28,652 nt of DNA from Ruminococcus sp. UBA7158 (GCA_002491605.1 DKWG01000013.1:1-28652); one strand, 5' to 3'; positions 1-8,250 are shown, numbered from the stretch's first letter. Numbers and translations: made by a program. Notes: a model not told the origin generated them from the letters alone.

Positions 1-30
1 GTAAATTATCCGAAAAGGAGGCGAGGTTTT

Positions 31-882
31 TTGAAGGAGTTTTTCACCAGTAAAAAGTTTAAGGTTATTTTATGTATCCTTGCAGTCATGGCAGGAATAA
101 TGATATATGCCGCCGTAAATTCGTCAACGGTCATAAGCTCTGCGCTGGGAACAGTTTTTGCTCCTGTTCAAAAGGCGTCGCAGAGCATTTCATCATGGGT
201 GACGTCCAAGCTCGATATGCTGATAAACGCCAAGGACTATTATGACGAAAATGCGTCCTTAAAGCAACAAATCGCCGAGCTGACAAAGGATATTGCCGAC
301 TATGAGGAGATAAAAAAGGAAAACGAGCACCTGCGTGAGATGGTCGGTCTGGCAAAGACAAATCCGAGCATAGAGTTTTCCGAGCCGTGCACGGTAATAG
401 GAAGGACTGCAAACGACGTTTACGGCTCATTCTTTATCGATATGGGTCAAAAGGACGGAATTGAGTATTACGACCCTGTTGTAACAAAGGACGGACTTGT
501 CGGCTTTGTTACAGAGGTTGAATACACCTATTCAAAGGTCACGACGATACTTTCAAATGAAGTGTCGATAGGCGTTTACTGCGTTCAGACAGGTGAAACA
601 GGCGTCACCGAGGGCGGATATGCCACTGCTCTTGAAAAAAAACTCAAAATGATATATATTCCGCTTGACTGTAAGCTTACTAAGGGCGACGTTATAATAA
701 CCTCCGGATATTCGGGGCTTGTTCCGAAGGGCTTGGTAGTCGGAAGTATAGGCGAGCTTGAAATAGCGCCCAACGGCTTGTCAAAGATTGCGCAGGTATA
801 CCCGAGCATAGATGCGTCAGACCTTAAAACGGTATATGTTATAGTGGACTTCGACGGAAAGGGAAAGGGCTATGAAGAATAA
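31..882 (+). CDS. mreC: Rod shape-determining protein MreC
   Basis: MreC is a bitopic membrane scaffold that links cytoplasmic MreB to MreD, RodA and PBP2 in the elongasome. The 283-residue product has a short cytoplasmic N-terminus, one hydrophobic segment at about residues 11-32, a charged coiled coil at about 64-105, and the beta-rich extracytoplasmic MreC core to about residue 275, including a VTKDGLVGFV stretch. The TTG start at 31 is chosen because AAAAGGAGG at 13-21 lies 9 nt upstream and the next lines encode a typical lysine-rich pre-TM tail. Length fits the family. Its end overlaps mreD by 11 nt, so the two are probably coupled in translation. mreB would be expected upstream, outside the window. 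Confidence 0.95.
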   Translation: MKEFFTSKKFKVILCILAVMAGIMIYAAVNSSTVISSALGTVFAPVQKASQSISSWVTSKLDMLINAKDYYDENASLKQQIAELTKDIADYEEIKKENEHLREMVGLAKTNPSIEFSEPCTVIGRTANDVYGSFFIDMGQKDGIEYYDPVVTKDGLVGFVTEVEYTYSKVTTILSNEVSIGVYCVQTGETGVTEGGYATALEKKLKMIYIPLDCKLTKGDVIITSGYSGLVPKGLVVGSIGELEIAPNGLSKIAQVYPSIDASDLKTVYVIVDFDGKGKGYEE

Positions 883-1441
883 GGCTAAGGTCCATCTCCC
901 CCCGCGGCTTAGAATTGCCTTAAAGTGGACGGTGTATGTGGTTTTCACATTTATAATATTTGCCTTTTCAACATCCGGAAATCCGGATAAATCCAAGGCG
1001 TTGGTTTTAATACCGTTTTGCTTGGCTGTGTCCTGCTTTGAAGCTGAAATACCCTCGACTGCCCTCGGCGCACTCGGAGGAATTTTGACGGACATAGCAA
1101 GCGGACAGCTTATCGGCTTCTGCGGCTTTTATCTTGCGCTGATATGCGGACTCAGCTCGGCAATGTTCCGTCAGTTTTTGCGCAAGAACATAATAAATTA
1201 TTTTTTGGCAGTGCTTTTAACCTGCTCGATTTATCTTTACATCAGCTATTTCTTCTTCTATCGCATATGGGACTTTGAGGGTCACGAGCTGGTTATGAAA
1301 GCAAGGCTGCTGCCGAGCTATTTTAAGACGCTGGCGTGGTCGCTTGTTGTTTTTCCGCTGATTTGGCTGTCACAAAAGCTCGCCGACGGAACAAGAGAGC
1401 TTGTTATAGAGCAGCAGGACGCAAAGATCGACAGGGTTTAG
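872..1441 (+). CDS. mreD: Rod shape-determining protein MreD
   Basis: MreD is a small polytopic membrane protein of the elongasome. The 189-residue product is strongly hydrophobic, with about five or six membrane segments, starting with one at roughly residues 16-32. Family sequence identity is always low for MreD, so the assignment rests on size, topology and the mreC-mreD-PBP2 order. The ATG lies inside the 3' end of mreC (11-nt overlap), behind the purine-rich stretch GGAAAGGGAAAGGG. A 73-nt gap without a clear terminator separates it from the PBP2 gene, consistent with one operon. Confidence 0.88.
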   Translation: MKNKAKVHLPPRLRIALKWTVYVVFTFIIFAFSTSGNPDKSKALVLIPFCLAVSCFEAEIPSTALGALGGILTDIASGQLIGFCGFYLALICGLSSAMFRQFLRKNIINYFLAVLLTCSIYLYISYFFFYRIWDFEGHELVMKARLLPSYFKTLAWSLVVFPLIWLSQKLADGTRELVIEQQDAKIDRV

Positions 1442-1514
1442 GAAAAAGCGGCATTAACGATAGATTCCTTGCGGCGCTTTTGCTTCACAAGGCGAAAGAT
1501 ATTGAGGTTTTTCT

Positions 1515-3614
1515 GTGAAAAAAGTTTTTGAAGTTTTGAGAATAGTCTTTGTAATTTCAATAGTAGTAATAAGTGCCGCATTAGCCGGAATTAAGCTCAT
1601 GAAGATACAGATTGTCGACGGCGATAAGTATCTTTTGATGTCGAAAAAATCCACCACGGCTGAAAAGACTGTTTTTGCCGTCAGAGGTGAGATAGTTGAT
1701 TCCAAGGGCGTGCCGCTGGTTCAGAACAAGGTTTCATATGATGTTGTTTTAGAGTATTCCTTCTTCCCGAAGGATTATGAGGAACAAAACCGAGTCATTA
1801 TAGAGCTTGCTCGGCTTCTGCGCAACGACGGACTTATGTGGATAGACGATACGCCCATAAGCCGCACCAAGCCGTATGAATACCTTCCGGACGCCAAGAA
1901 GTCCGATATCGGCAGAATAATATCCAAGCTTAGGCTGAACAGCTATGCTACCGCCGAAAACTGCATTGACTGGCTGATAAAAAGCTTTAAAATAAACGAC
2001 GAGTATACTGACGAGGAAAAGCGCATAATTGCCGGAATAAGATATCAGATGATTTTAGCCGATTTTTCCGCAAAGACTGACTATGTGTTCATAAAAAACG
2101 TCCCGATATCGACAGCGTCTAAAATCCACGAACGAAGCCGTGAGCTGACGGGCGTTGCCGTAACAGAGGGAGCGGTAAGAGTGTACAGCTCGGGAAACGT
2201 ATTTCCGCACGGAATAGGCTATGTCGGACCGATATATGCAGAGGAATACAGCGCGCTCAAGGATAAAGGCTACCTTATCAGCGACACCATAGGAAAAAGC
2301 GGAATTGAAAAGGCGATGGAAAGCGTTTTAAGGGGCAAGAACGGCAAAAAGAAGGTTACGGTCGCCTATGACGGCGCAGTTTCCGAGAGCATTACCGTCC
2401 CCGAGACTCCCGGCAACACCGTAATGCTAACTATTGACAGCGAGCTTCAAACTAAGGTTCAGACAATACTTGAAAACCACATAAGCTATCTCAGAGACGG
2501 AATTTTGACCAAGCAGGACAACGTAACCAAGGAAGAGCTTGACTTTTCAGACTGCAAGTCGGGGGCTATAGTTGTTATGAACGTCAAAACAGGCGCAGTG
2601 CTTGCAATGGCGACAGCTCCTAACTACGACATCAACCAAATGCTTGACGACTATTCGTCGGTTGTCGAGGCGGACGGCTCGCCGCTTTACAACCGTGCCA
2701 CAGACGGCAAGTACCGCCCCGGCTCAGTAATGAAGACAGTTACCGCCATAGCGGCGCTGTCCGAGGGAATCATACAGCCGGAGGACACCTACAGCTGTTC
2801 AAGGCACTATAACTTTTTGGACATAATAGTCAACTGCACAGGCTCGCACGGAAATATCAACGTCACCACAGCTATCCAAAAAAGCTGCAATATATTCTTC
2901 TATCAGGTTGTTCAAAAGCTCGGACTCGATAAGCTTATAGAATACGAAAGAGCTTTCGGTCTGGGCGAGGATATGGAGCTTGAAATCAGCACGTCAAAGG
3001 GCTATTTGGCAAGTCCCGAGACATTCAGAACTCTTGGTCTTGACTGGACGGTGGGACAGGTCCTTCAGGCAGCGATAGGTCAGTCGGAGGTGGGAGTAAC
3101 TCCGCTTCAGATGTGCGTTTTGGCGTCGACTATTGCCAATAACGGCACAAGGTATAAGCCGTATCTTGTCGACTCGGTTTGGGACTACAATATGACAGAG
3201 CAGCTCAGCAAAACAAAGCCCACAATTGTGGAAAGCATAGACGCAGACCCCGAAAGGGTGTTTAAGCCGGTGATAGACGGAATGATACTTGCCGCTGAAA
3301 GCTCGACCGCTCAGGTGTATTCGGCGTCGAATGAAAAGTCGGCGTTTGAAGCGCAGTTTTCAATGGCGGCGCTCCCCAAAAAAGCGGCAATAAAAACAGG
3401 TACGCCGCAGGCAGGCAACAAGGCAACACAAAATTCGACGGTAGTAGGATTCTATCCTGCCGATGATCCCGAGATCGCATTTGCCGTTGTTATAGAAAAC
3501 GGTGAGTACGCTAAATATACCGTCCGTAAAATAATCGAGGCATATTACGGATATGAAACCGAGGTTGTTGACATCGGCGGCGGAAAAATGAAGAGCGTAG
3601 TTAAAATTGATTGA
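1515..3614 (+). CDS. mrdA: Penicillin-binding protein 2 (peptidoglycan transpeptidase)
   Basis: Class B PBP that cross-links peptidoglycan during elongation, working with RodA and MreCD at the outer face of the membrane. The 699-residue protein has an N-terminal membrane anchor at about residues 8-28, a PBP dimerisation/pedestal region, and a transpeptidase domain with all three motifs intact: SVMK with active Ser404, SCN at 457-459, and KTG at 627-629. The GTG start at 1515 gives the usual short Lys-containing cytoplasmic tail; the SD (ATTGAGG, about 1502-1508) is weak. It is the third gene of the mre operon. Nothing in the catalytic motifs suggests inactivation. Confidence 0.93.
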   Translation: MKKVFEVLRIVFVISIVVISAALAGIKLMKIQIVDGDKYLLMSKKSTTAEKTVFAVRGEIVDSKGVPLVQNKVSYDVVLEYSFFPKDYEEQNRVIIELARLLRNDGLMWIDDTPISRTKPYEYLPDAKKSDIGRIISKLRLNSYATAENCIDWLIKSFKINDEYTDEEKRIIAGIRYQMILADFSAKTDYVFIKNVPISTASKIHERSRELTGVAVTEGAVRVYSSGNVFPHGIGYVGPIYAEEYSALKDKGYLISDTIGKSGIEKAMESVLRGKNGKKKVTVAYDGAVSESITVPETPGNTVMLTIDSELQTKVQTILENHISYLRDGILTKQDNVTKEELDFSDCKSGAIVVMNVKTGAVLAMATAPNYDINQMLDDYSSVVEADGSPLYNRATDGKYRPGSVMKTVTAIAALSEGIIQPEDTYSCSRHYNFLDIIVNCTGSHGNINVTTAIQKSCNIFFYQVVQKLGLDKLIEYERAFGLGEDMELEISTSKGYLASPETFRTLGLDWTVGQVLQAAIGQSEVGVTPLQMCVLASTIANNGTRYKPYLVDSVWDYNMTEQLSKTKPTIVESIDADPERVFKPVIDGMILAAESSTAQVYSASNEKSAFEAQFSMAALPKKAAIKTGTPQAGNKATQNSTVVGFYPADDPEIAFAVVIENGEYAKYTVRKIIEAYYGYETEVVDIGGGKMKSVVKID

Positions 3615-3673
3615 TTTATCGTTCGGTGTTTTATCGGATTGTTGATTATTTATGTGATTTTTATATAAAACCT

Positions 3674-3702
3674 TTGACTTTTTCTGCGGTATGTGCTATT
3701 AT
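3674..3702 (+). promoter_or_regulatory. Sigma-A promoter for the mgsA-like gene
   Basis: TTGACT (3674-3679), a 17-nt spacer, and TATTAT (3697-3702) preceded by TG-C, giving an extended -10. It sits 31 nt ahead of the ATG at 3733 in the gap after mrdA, so the gene has its own transcription start. Confidence 0.75.
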
Positions 3703-3732
3703 AAATTATAAATCTAAAAAGGGGGATTGCCT

Positions 3733-4122
3733 ATGAATATCGCACTAATAGCACATGATTCTAAAAAAGAGCTGATGATTCAATTCTGCATAGCTTACAG
3801 CGGAATACTATCAAAGCATAAGCTGTGTGCAACAGGAACGACCGGCAAGCAAGTATCAGAAGCCACAGGGCTGAGCATCCAACAATATCTCATAGGTTCT
3901 CAGGGAGGATGCCAGCAAATAAGCTCGAAAATATCCTGTGATGAAATCGACCTGTTAATCTTTTTCAGAGACCCTATCAACAGAAAGTCAAATGAGCCGG
4001 ATGAAAGAGACATATTAAGGCTATGCGACGTTTACAACATACCGGTAGCAACAAACATTGCTACTGCCGAGGCGCTTATTATGGCTTTGGCAAGAGGAGA
4101 TCTTGATTGGCGGCTTTCTTGA
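3733..4122 (+). CDS. mgsA: Methylglyoxal synthase-like protein with altered active site
   Basis: The family converts dihydroxyacetone phosphate to methylglyoxal and phosphate, a bypass of lower glycolysis. The 129-residue protein has the MGS fold signature: IAHD near the N-terminus, ATGTTG at 33-38, the IFFRDP strand at 76-81, and the VATN-xATAE end. Two active-site positions differ. The usual GGDQQ, whose Asp is the catalytic base (Asp71 in E. coli), reads GGCQQ with Cys60 (codon TGC at 3910), and the usual His of P-H-(E/D)-P-D reads Asn87. Asp80 and Asp90 remain. ATG 3733 is preferred over the in-frame TTG at 3727 because the GGGGG SD ends at 3725. The fold assignment is firm; enzymatic activity is doubtful. 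Confidence 0.85.
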   Translation: MNIALIAHDSKKELMIQFCIAYSGILSKHKLCATGTTGKQVSEATGLSIQQYLIGSQGGCQQISSKISCDEIDLLIFFRDPINRKSNEPDERDILRLCDVYNIPVATNIATAEALIMALARGDLDWRLS

Positions 4123-4159
4123 AGCATGTGTTAAATAATCATAAGTGAATATTCAAAAG

Positions 4160-4398
4160 CTATGACAAAGGAGAGTAGCATTAATCTTGGCGGCAAAGAG
4201 AACGGTGCATTTTGGTGAGAGCACCGACGTGGGATTATTTGCAAAGGACACCTTTTGTCGCTCTGCGGTGATAAAGCCGCAGCGTATTTCGGCGTTATCG
4301 AAAAAACGAGTGACCGCTTATATAACAGCGGTAACGAGGGTGGTACCACGGCGGCTGTCGTCCCTTTTACAGGAGACGTCGGTCGTTTTTATTTATAT
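4160..4398 (+). promoter_or_regulatory. T-box riboswitch leader of hisS-aspS
   Basis: tRNA-sensing leader that lets transcription continue when its cognate tRNA is uncharged. Stem I is closed by GACAAAGG (4164-4171) pairing with CCTTTTGTC (4251-4259), with the AGTA element at 4174-4177 and an apical GGTGC/GCACC helix (4204-4208 with 4221-4225). The T-box sequence lies at 4333-4351 (AACGAGGGTGG then TACCACGG). The specifier reads GAC (Asp, 4247-4249) followed by A, immediately before the 3' strand of the stem; CAC (His) overlaps it at 4249-4251. An intrinsic terminator completes the switch. Confidence 0.93.
4352..4390 (+). terminator. T-box attenuator terminator
   Basis: CGGCTGTCGTC (4352-4362) pairs with GACGTCGGTCG (4375-4385), with one U-U mismatch and two G-U pairs, followed by TTTTT. 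The 5' strand overlaps the T-box motif end, so terminator and antiterminator exclude each other. Confidence 0.85.
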
Positions 4399-4414
4399 CA
4401 TTTAGGAGGATTTT

Positions 4415-5758
4415 ATGGCAATAATAGCTCAAAAGCCGAAAGGCACATTAGACTTACTCCCAGCGTCTATCCACAAGTGGCACACAGTCGAACAGATTGT
4501 TAAAGACTGTGCTCAGCAGTTTGGCTTTAAAGAAATAAGAACCCCGATGTTTGAGGACACATCGCTATATGTCCGCTCTGCAGGGGACACCTCGGACGTC
4601 GTCACAAAGGAAATGTACACAGTTTCCTCAGCGGGAGACGCAACCTTCACACTCCGCCCCGAGGGAACGGCAGGCGTTGTAAGAGCAATGCTCGAAAACG
4701 GTGTTATGAACGAGGGCTTCCCTCAGAAGGTATACTATGTTATCCCCTGCTTCCGCCACGACAAGCCGCAGGCAGGAAGATACCGTCAGTTCCACCAGTT
4801 CGGAGTTGAGATGTTCGGCTCTGCAAGCCCGTTTGCAGACGCCGATATCATCATGCTTGCAAAGTCGGTTTTAGACGGCTGCGGTCTTGAAAATATTGAG
4901 CTTAACCTTAACTCTATAGGCTGTGCCGAGTGCAGAAAGGAATACCACAAGGCACTGAAGGAATATTTCACCGCAAGAAAGGACGAGCTTTGCCAAACCT
5001 GCCTTGAACGCCTTGACAAAAACCCGATGAGACTTTTGGACTGCAAGTCGCCGATTTGCTCAGCCATTGCCAAGGATGCCCCTGTGATTTTGGATTACCT
5101 TTGCGACGACTGCCGTGCTCACTTTGAAATGCTCAAATCCATTTTGGATTCCTACGGAGTCAGCTATAAGGTAAATCCCAAGATAGTAAGAGGACTTGAT
5201 TACTACACAAGGACAGTATTTGAATTTATCAGCAACGACCTCGGCGCACAGGGAACAGTCTGCGGCGGCGGAAGGTACGACGGCTTGGTTAAAGAGCTTG
5301 GCGGTCAGCCAACACCGGCACTGGGCTTTGGCATGGGTCTTGAAAGACTTATCATGACTATGGAAAACACCGGCAAGGACTTTTTAGACCCCAAAACCCC
5401 TGATATCTACTTTGCCCCGATGGGTCAAAAGGCTCAGATGCGCTCAGCACAGCTCTGCATGGAAATCCGTGACGAGGGCTACAGCGCAGAGTTTGACGTT
5501 ATCGGCAGAGGCTTAAAGCCCCAGATGCGCTATGCGGATAAGATAGGCGCAAAATTTGTCTGCGTCTTGGGCGACAACGAGCTTGAAACGTCCTCCGCAA
5601 AGATAAAGAATATGCGCACAGGCAAGGAAACCCCGACTTCTCTTGAAGATTTTAAAAACACCTTCTCAACGCTCATAATAGAAGAGCTGTTCGCTTTAGA
5701 GGATGTTAACGGCGACCTTGAATCTATATTAAACGGCTTAATCGACAGTGAAGAATAA
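4415..5758 (+). CDS. hisS: Histidyl-tRNA synthetase
   Basis: Class II aminoacyl-tRNA synthetase charging tRNA-His. The 447-residue protein starts with the family's QKPKGTLDLLP, carries motif 2 (FRHDKPQAGRYRQFHQ), the histidine-specific motif RGLDYYTRTVFE beginning at residue 259, and motif 3 GFGMGLERL at 304-312, followed by a C-terminal anticodon-binding domain that ends in an acidic tail. The ATG follows AGGAGG (4404-4409) by 5 nt. It lies directly behind the T-box leader and 23 nt ahead of aspS, the classical Firmicute hisS-aspS pair. Confidence 0.97.
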   Translation: MAIIAQKPKGTLDLLPASIHKWHTVEQIVKDCAQQFGFKEIRTPMFEDTSLYVRSAGDTSDVVTKEMYTVSSAGDATFTLRPEGTAGVVRAMLENGVMNEGFPQKVYYVIPCFRHDKPQAGRYRQFHQFGVEMFGSASPFADADIIMLAKSVLDGCGLENIELNLNSIGCAECRKEYHKALKEYFTARKDELCQTCLERLDKNPMRLLDCKSPICSAIAKDAPVILDYLCDDCRAHFEMLKSILDSYGVSYKVNPKIVRGLDYYTRTVFEFISNDLGAQGTVCGGGRYDGLVKELGGQPTPALGFGMGLERLIMTMENTGKDFLDPKTPDIYFAPMGQKAQMRSAQLCMEIRDEGYSAEFDVIGRGLKPQMRYADKIGAKFVCVLGDNELETSSAKIKNMRTGKETPTSLEDFKNTFSTLIIEELFALEDVNGDLESILNGLIDSEE

Positions 5759-5781
5759 TATATAAAAGGAGTAATAAGCAT

Positions 5782-7548
5782 ATGGACACAATGGGAAGCT
5801 TAAGGCGCACTCATTACTGCGCTGAGATTCCGCTTACACCCTGCGAGGTTGTTGTTTGCGGATTTGTTCAAAAGATCAGAAATTTGGGTAATCTCATTTT
5901 CATCGACTTAAGAGACAGAACAGGCATAGTTCAGCTCGCTTTCGGCGACGACACCGACCGTGAGGTGTTTGAAAAAGCGTCCGGCATTAAAAACGAATAC
6001 GTTATAATGGCAAGGGGAAATGTCACCCCGAGAGAAAGCGTCAACAAGGATATCAGAACAGGTACGGTTGAGATAAGAGTATCGGAGCTTAAGATTTTAT
6101 CCAAGGCTCAGACAACCCCGTTTGAGGTTTCAAACTCTGAAAAGGTCAACGATGAGCTTAAGCTCAAGTACCGCTATTTAGACCTGCGCAGCCGCAAGCT
6201 CACCGAAAACATCCTCATGCGCCACAAAATCGCTAAAGTGACAAGGGATTATTTCTATGAAAACGGCTTTATAGAGATTGAAACCCCGATGATGATTCGC
6301 TCCACTCCCGAGGGTGCAAGGGACTATTTAGTGCCGTCAAGAGTTCATGAGGGCAAGTTCTATGCGCTTCCGCAGTCTCCGCAGATTTATAAGCAGCTTT
6401 TGATGGTTGCAGGCTTTGACCGCTACATCCAGCTTGCACGCTGCTTCAGAGACGAGGACCTAAGAGCGGACCGTCAGCCGGAGTTCACACAGATTGACCT
6501 TGAGATGTCGTTTGTAGACGTTGAGGACATCTTAGAGATGGGCGAGGGCTTCATGAAGCGCTTGTTCAAAGAGGTAAAGGGACTTGATATAACAACTCCC
6601 CTGCCCAGACTCACATACGCTGACGCCATGAACCGCTACGGCTCGGACAAGCCCGACACAAGATTCGGCATGGAGATTATGAATATAACCGAAACCGTTA
6701 AGGACGTTGACTTCGTTGTGTTCAAGTCGGCTGTCGAAGCAGGCGGCTCAGTCAGGGCAATTGTAGTTAAGAACGGCGCATCTGTTTACACAAGAAAGGA
6801 AATTGACAAGCTCACCGAGCACGCCAAGGGAATAGGCGCAAAGGGCTTAGCCTATATCAGATGGGTTGACGATGTCCCCAACTGCTCGTTTGCAAAGTTC
6901 TTAAAGGAGGGCGAGCTTGACGCTATACTGAGTACGCTCAACGCCGAAAAGGGAGACGTTATCTTAATCGTTGCCGACAAGGACAAGGTCGTCTTACCGA
7001 CCTTGGGCGCATTAAGACTTATCTGCGCCAAGAGAATGGACATCATCCCCAAGGATAAATACAACCTTTTGTGGATAGTTGAAATGCCATTCTTTGAATA
7101 CAACGACGAGACAAACAGCTGGGACGCTATGCACCATCCCTTCACAATGCCCTTAGACGAATGCCTGCCCTACCTCGACTCCGACCCCGCAAACGTCAGG
7201 GCTAAGTGCTATGACCTTGTTATGAACGGAATAGAGCTTTGCTCAGGCTCAATGAGAATAACCGACTGCGAGCTTCAGGAGCATATGTTTAAGCTTTTGG
7301 GCATGAGCAAGGAGGAAATCGAAGCGAAGTTCGGCTTCTTAGTTGAAGCTTATAAATACGGCGCACCCCCGCACGGCGGCTTGGGTCTCGGAATAGACCG
7401 CCTTGCAATGCTTCTTTGCGGAGCGGATAACCTGAGGGATGTTTTAGCCTTCCCGAAGGTTCAGAACGCCAGCGAGCTTATGTCCGCCTGCCCCGCAGAG
7501 GTCGACGAAAAGCAGCTTAAAGATTTGCATATTGGGATTATTAATTAG
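5782..7548 (+). CDS. aspS: Aspartyl-tRNA synthetase
   Basis: Class IIb synthetase charging tRNA-Asp, bacterial type of 588 residues. The N-terminal OB-fold anticodon domain spans about 1-110. Motif 2 FRDEDLRADRQPEF starts at residue 222. A bacterial GAD insertion domain follows at about 280-420, and motif 3 GLGIDRLAML starts at 535. AAAGGAG upstream provides the SD. The gene is in the T-box operon with hisS. Its last ~60 bases and the terminator are duplicated 465 bp downstream (7950-8070), but this copy is intact and ends in TAG. Confidence 0.97.
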   Translation: MDTMGSLRRTHYCAEIPLTPCEVVVCGFVQKIRNLGNLIFIDLRDRTGIVQLAFGDDTDREVFEKASGIKNEYVIMARGNVTPRESVNKDIRTGTVEIRVSELKILSKAQTTPFEVSNSEKVNDELKLKYRYLDLRSRKLTENILMRHKIAKVTRDYFYENGFIEIETPMMIRSTPEGARDYLVPSRVHEGKFYALPQSPQIYKQLLMVAGFDRYIQLARCFRDEDLRADRQPEFTQIDLEMSFVDVEDILEMGEGFMKRLFKEVKGLDITTPLPRLTYADAMNRYGSDKPDTRFGMEIMNITETVKDVDFVVFKSAVEAGGSVRAIVVKNGASVYTRKEIDKLTEHAKGIGAKGLAYIRWVDDVPNCSFAKFLKEGELDAILSTLNAEKGDVILIVADKDKVVLPTLGALRLICAKRMDIIPKDKYNLLWIVEMPFFEYNDETNSWDAMHHPFTMPLDECLPYLDSDPANVRAKCYDLVMNGIELCSGSMRITDCELQEHMFKLLGMSKEEIEAKFGFLVEAYKYGAPPHGGLGLGIDRLAMLLCGADNLRDVLAFPKVQNASELMSACPAEVDEKQLKDLHIGIIN

Positions 7549-7605
7549 AAATAATTAATTTGTCCGGCAGATATCATTATATATGATGCCTGCCGGACGG
7601 CTTTT
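7485..7605 (+). repeat. Direct repeat copy 1: aspS 3' end plus terminator
   Basis: About 121 bp repeated at a constant offset of 465 bp (second copy 7950-8070), roughly 90% identical. About 48 nt are identical without a break (7498-7545). This copy includes the true aspS C-terminus and TAG stop. Confidence 0.9.
7562..7605 (+). terminator. Terminator of hisS-aspS
   Basis: Perfect 9-bp stem GTCCGGCAG (7562-7570) with CTGCCGGAC (7590-7598), and an inner ATCAT/ATGAT helix, followed by GGCTTTT. Confidence 0.85.
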
Positions 7606-7610
7606 AGATA

Positions 7611-7638
7611 TTGACGAATTTCTTATATCATATATAAT
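7611..7638 (+). promoter_or_regulatory. Sigma-A promoter for the small membrane-protein gene
   Basis: TTGACG (7611-7616), 16-nt spacer, TATAAT (7633-7638), placed directly after the aspS terminator. Confidence 0.75.
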
Positions 7639-7678
7639 AAGAGTAAATATATTTTGCTTAAGATTTTAGGAGAAATAA

Positions 7679-7942
7679 ATGTTAAAGATACTTTTGAGAA
7701 TTCTGTTAATAATTTTTGTAGTTTTCATTCAGCTGATACTTATGGGAGCAGGATTAAGCTATCCTGATATATCAAATACCATTATAACTCTTATTTGTAC
7801 AATGGTTATTCTCGACAGAATCGACTCGATAAAGAAGAAGACCCCTGAAAATGAGCCAAATGAGGATAATATGACATGGAATTCTGATCCTATTGAAACA
7901 AACACCTGCTCTGCTTCACCTGATGATAATGGCATGTCTTAA
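7679..7942 (+). CDS. Small membrane protein of unknown function
   Basis: An 87-residue protein with two hydrophobic segments (about residues 4-24 and 33-47) and a hydrophilic Asn/Asp/Thr/Pro-rich tail of about 35 residues. No family was recognised. It is likely to be a real gene: it has its own near-consensus promoter (7611-7638) and an AGGAG SD 6 nt before the ATG. It is more AT-rich than its neighbours and lies between two copies of the aspS 3' end, which suggests that it arrived, or was trapped, in a rearrangement. Being wholly enclosed by the duplication makes it an accessory rather than a core gene. Confidence 0.65.
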   Translation: MLKILLRILLIIFVVFIQLILMGAGLSYPDISNTIITLICTMVILDRIDSIKKKTPENEPNEDNMTWNSDPIETNTCSASPDDNGMS

Positions 7943-7950
7943 CAGCAATC

Positions 7951-8019
7951 GCCTGCCCAGCTGAGGTCGACGAAAAGCAGCTTAAAGATTTGCATATTGG
8001 GATTATTAATGAGAAATAA
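7951..8019 (+). pseudogene. aspS C-terminal remnant
   Basis: In frame this piece still encodes the last ~20 residues of AspS (ACPAEVDEKQLKDLHIGIIN), then EK and TAA because the original stop codon has changed. There is no start codon or upstream synthetase sequence, so it is a dead tail left by duplication. Confidence 0.8.
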
Positions 8020-8026
8020 TTAGTGC

Positions 8027-8068
8027 GTCCGGCAGATGTCATTGTATATGATGTTTGCCGGACGGCTT
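8027..8068 (+). terminator. Terminator after the small membrane-protein gene (aspS-derived)
   Basis: GTCCGGCA (8027-8034) pairs with TGCCGGAC (8056-8063), followed by GGCTTTTT. It is the duplicated copy of the aspS terminator and now ends the inserted gene's transcript. Confidence 0.8.
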
Positions 8069-8178
8069 TTTATCTTTTCGGCGTTCGGCTCACTTAACTG
8101 ATATTTTTGTAACTACTATACAATAACTTGTATCTGTTTTAGTACATTTACGGTATTTACTTGACCAACATAATCTGC

Positions 8179-8205
8179 TTTACTAAAAATGGCAAAAGCT
8201 ATAAT
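8179..8205 (+). promoter_or_regulatory. Possible promoter of the repeat lipoprotein gene
   Basis: Consensus -10 TATAAT at 8200-8205; the -35 is poor (TTTACT at 8179-8184, or CTTTAC one base earlier). It lies 45 nt before the ATG. Confidence 0.35.
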
Positions 8206-8250
8206 AAAACAGCGGACTATTGACTCCAAGCTTGAAGGAGCTGACGACAT

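Larger units (their letters stand above)
7950..8070 (+). repeat. Direct repeat copy 2: aspS 3' end plus terminator
   Basis: Partner of 7485-7605 at the same 465-bp offset through both the coding part and the hairpin. Changes include the aspS stop TAG becoming GAG and several substitutions in the terminator loop. Confidence 0.9.

Noticed and set aside
4187..4503. Overlapping open frames across the T-box leader and hisS start
   Set aside because: They run through the Stem I, antiterminator and terminator structures and out of frame into hisS; no protein family resemblance.
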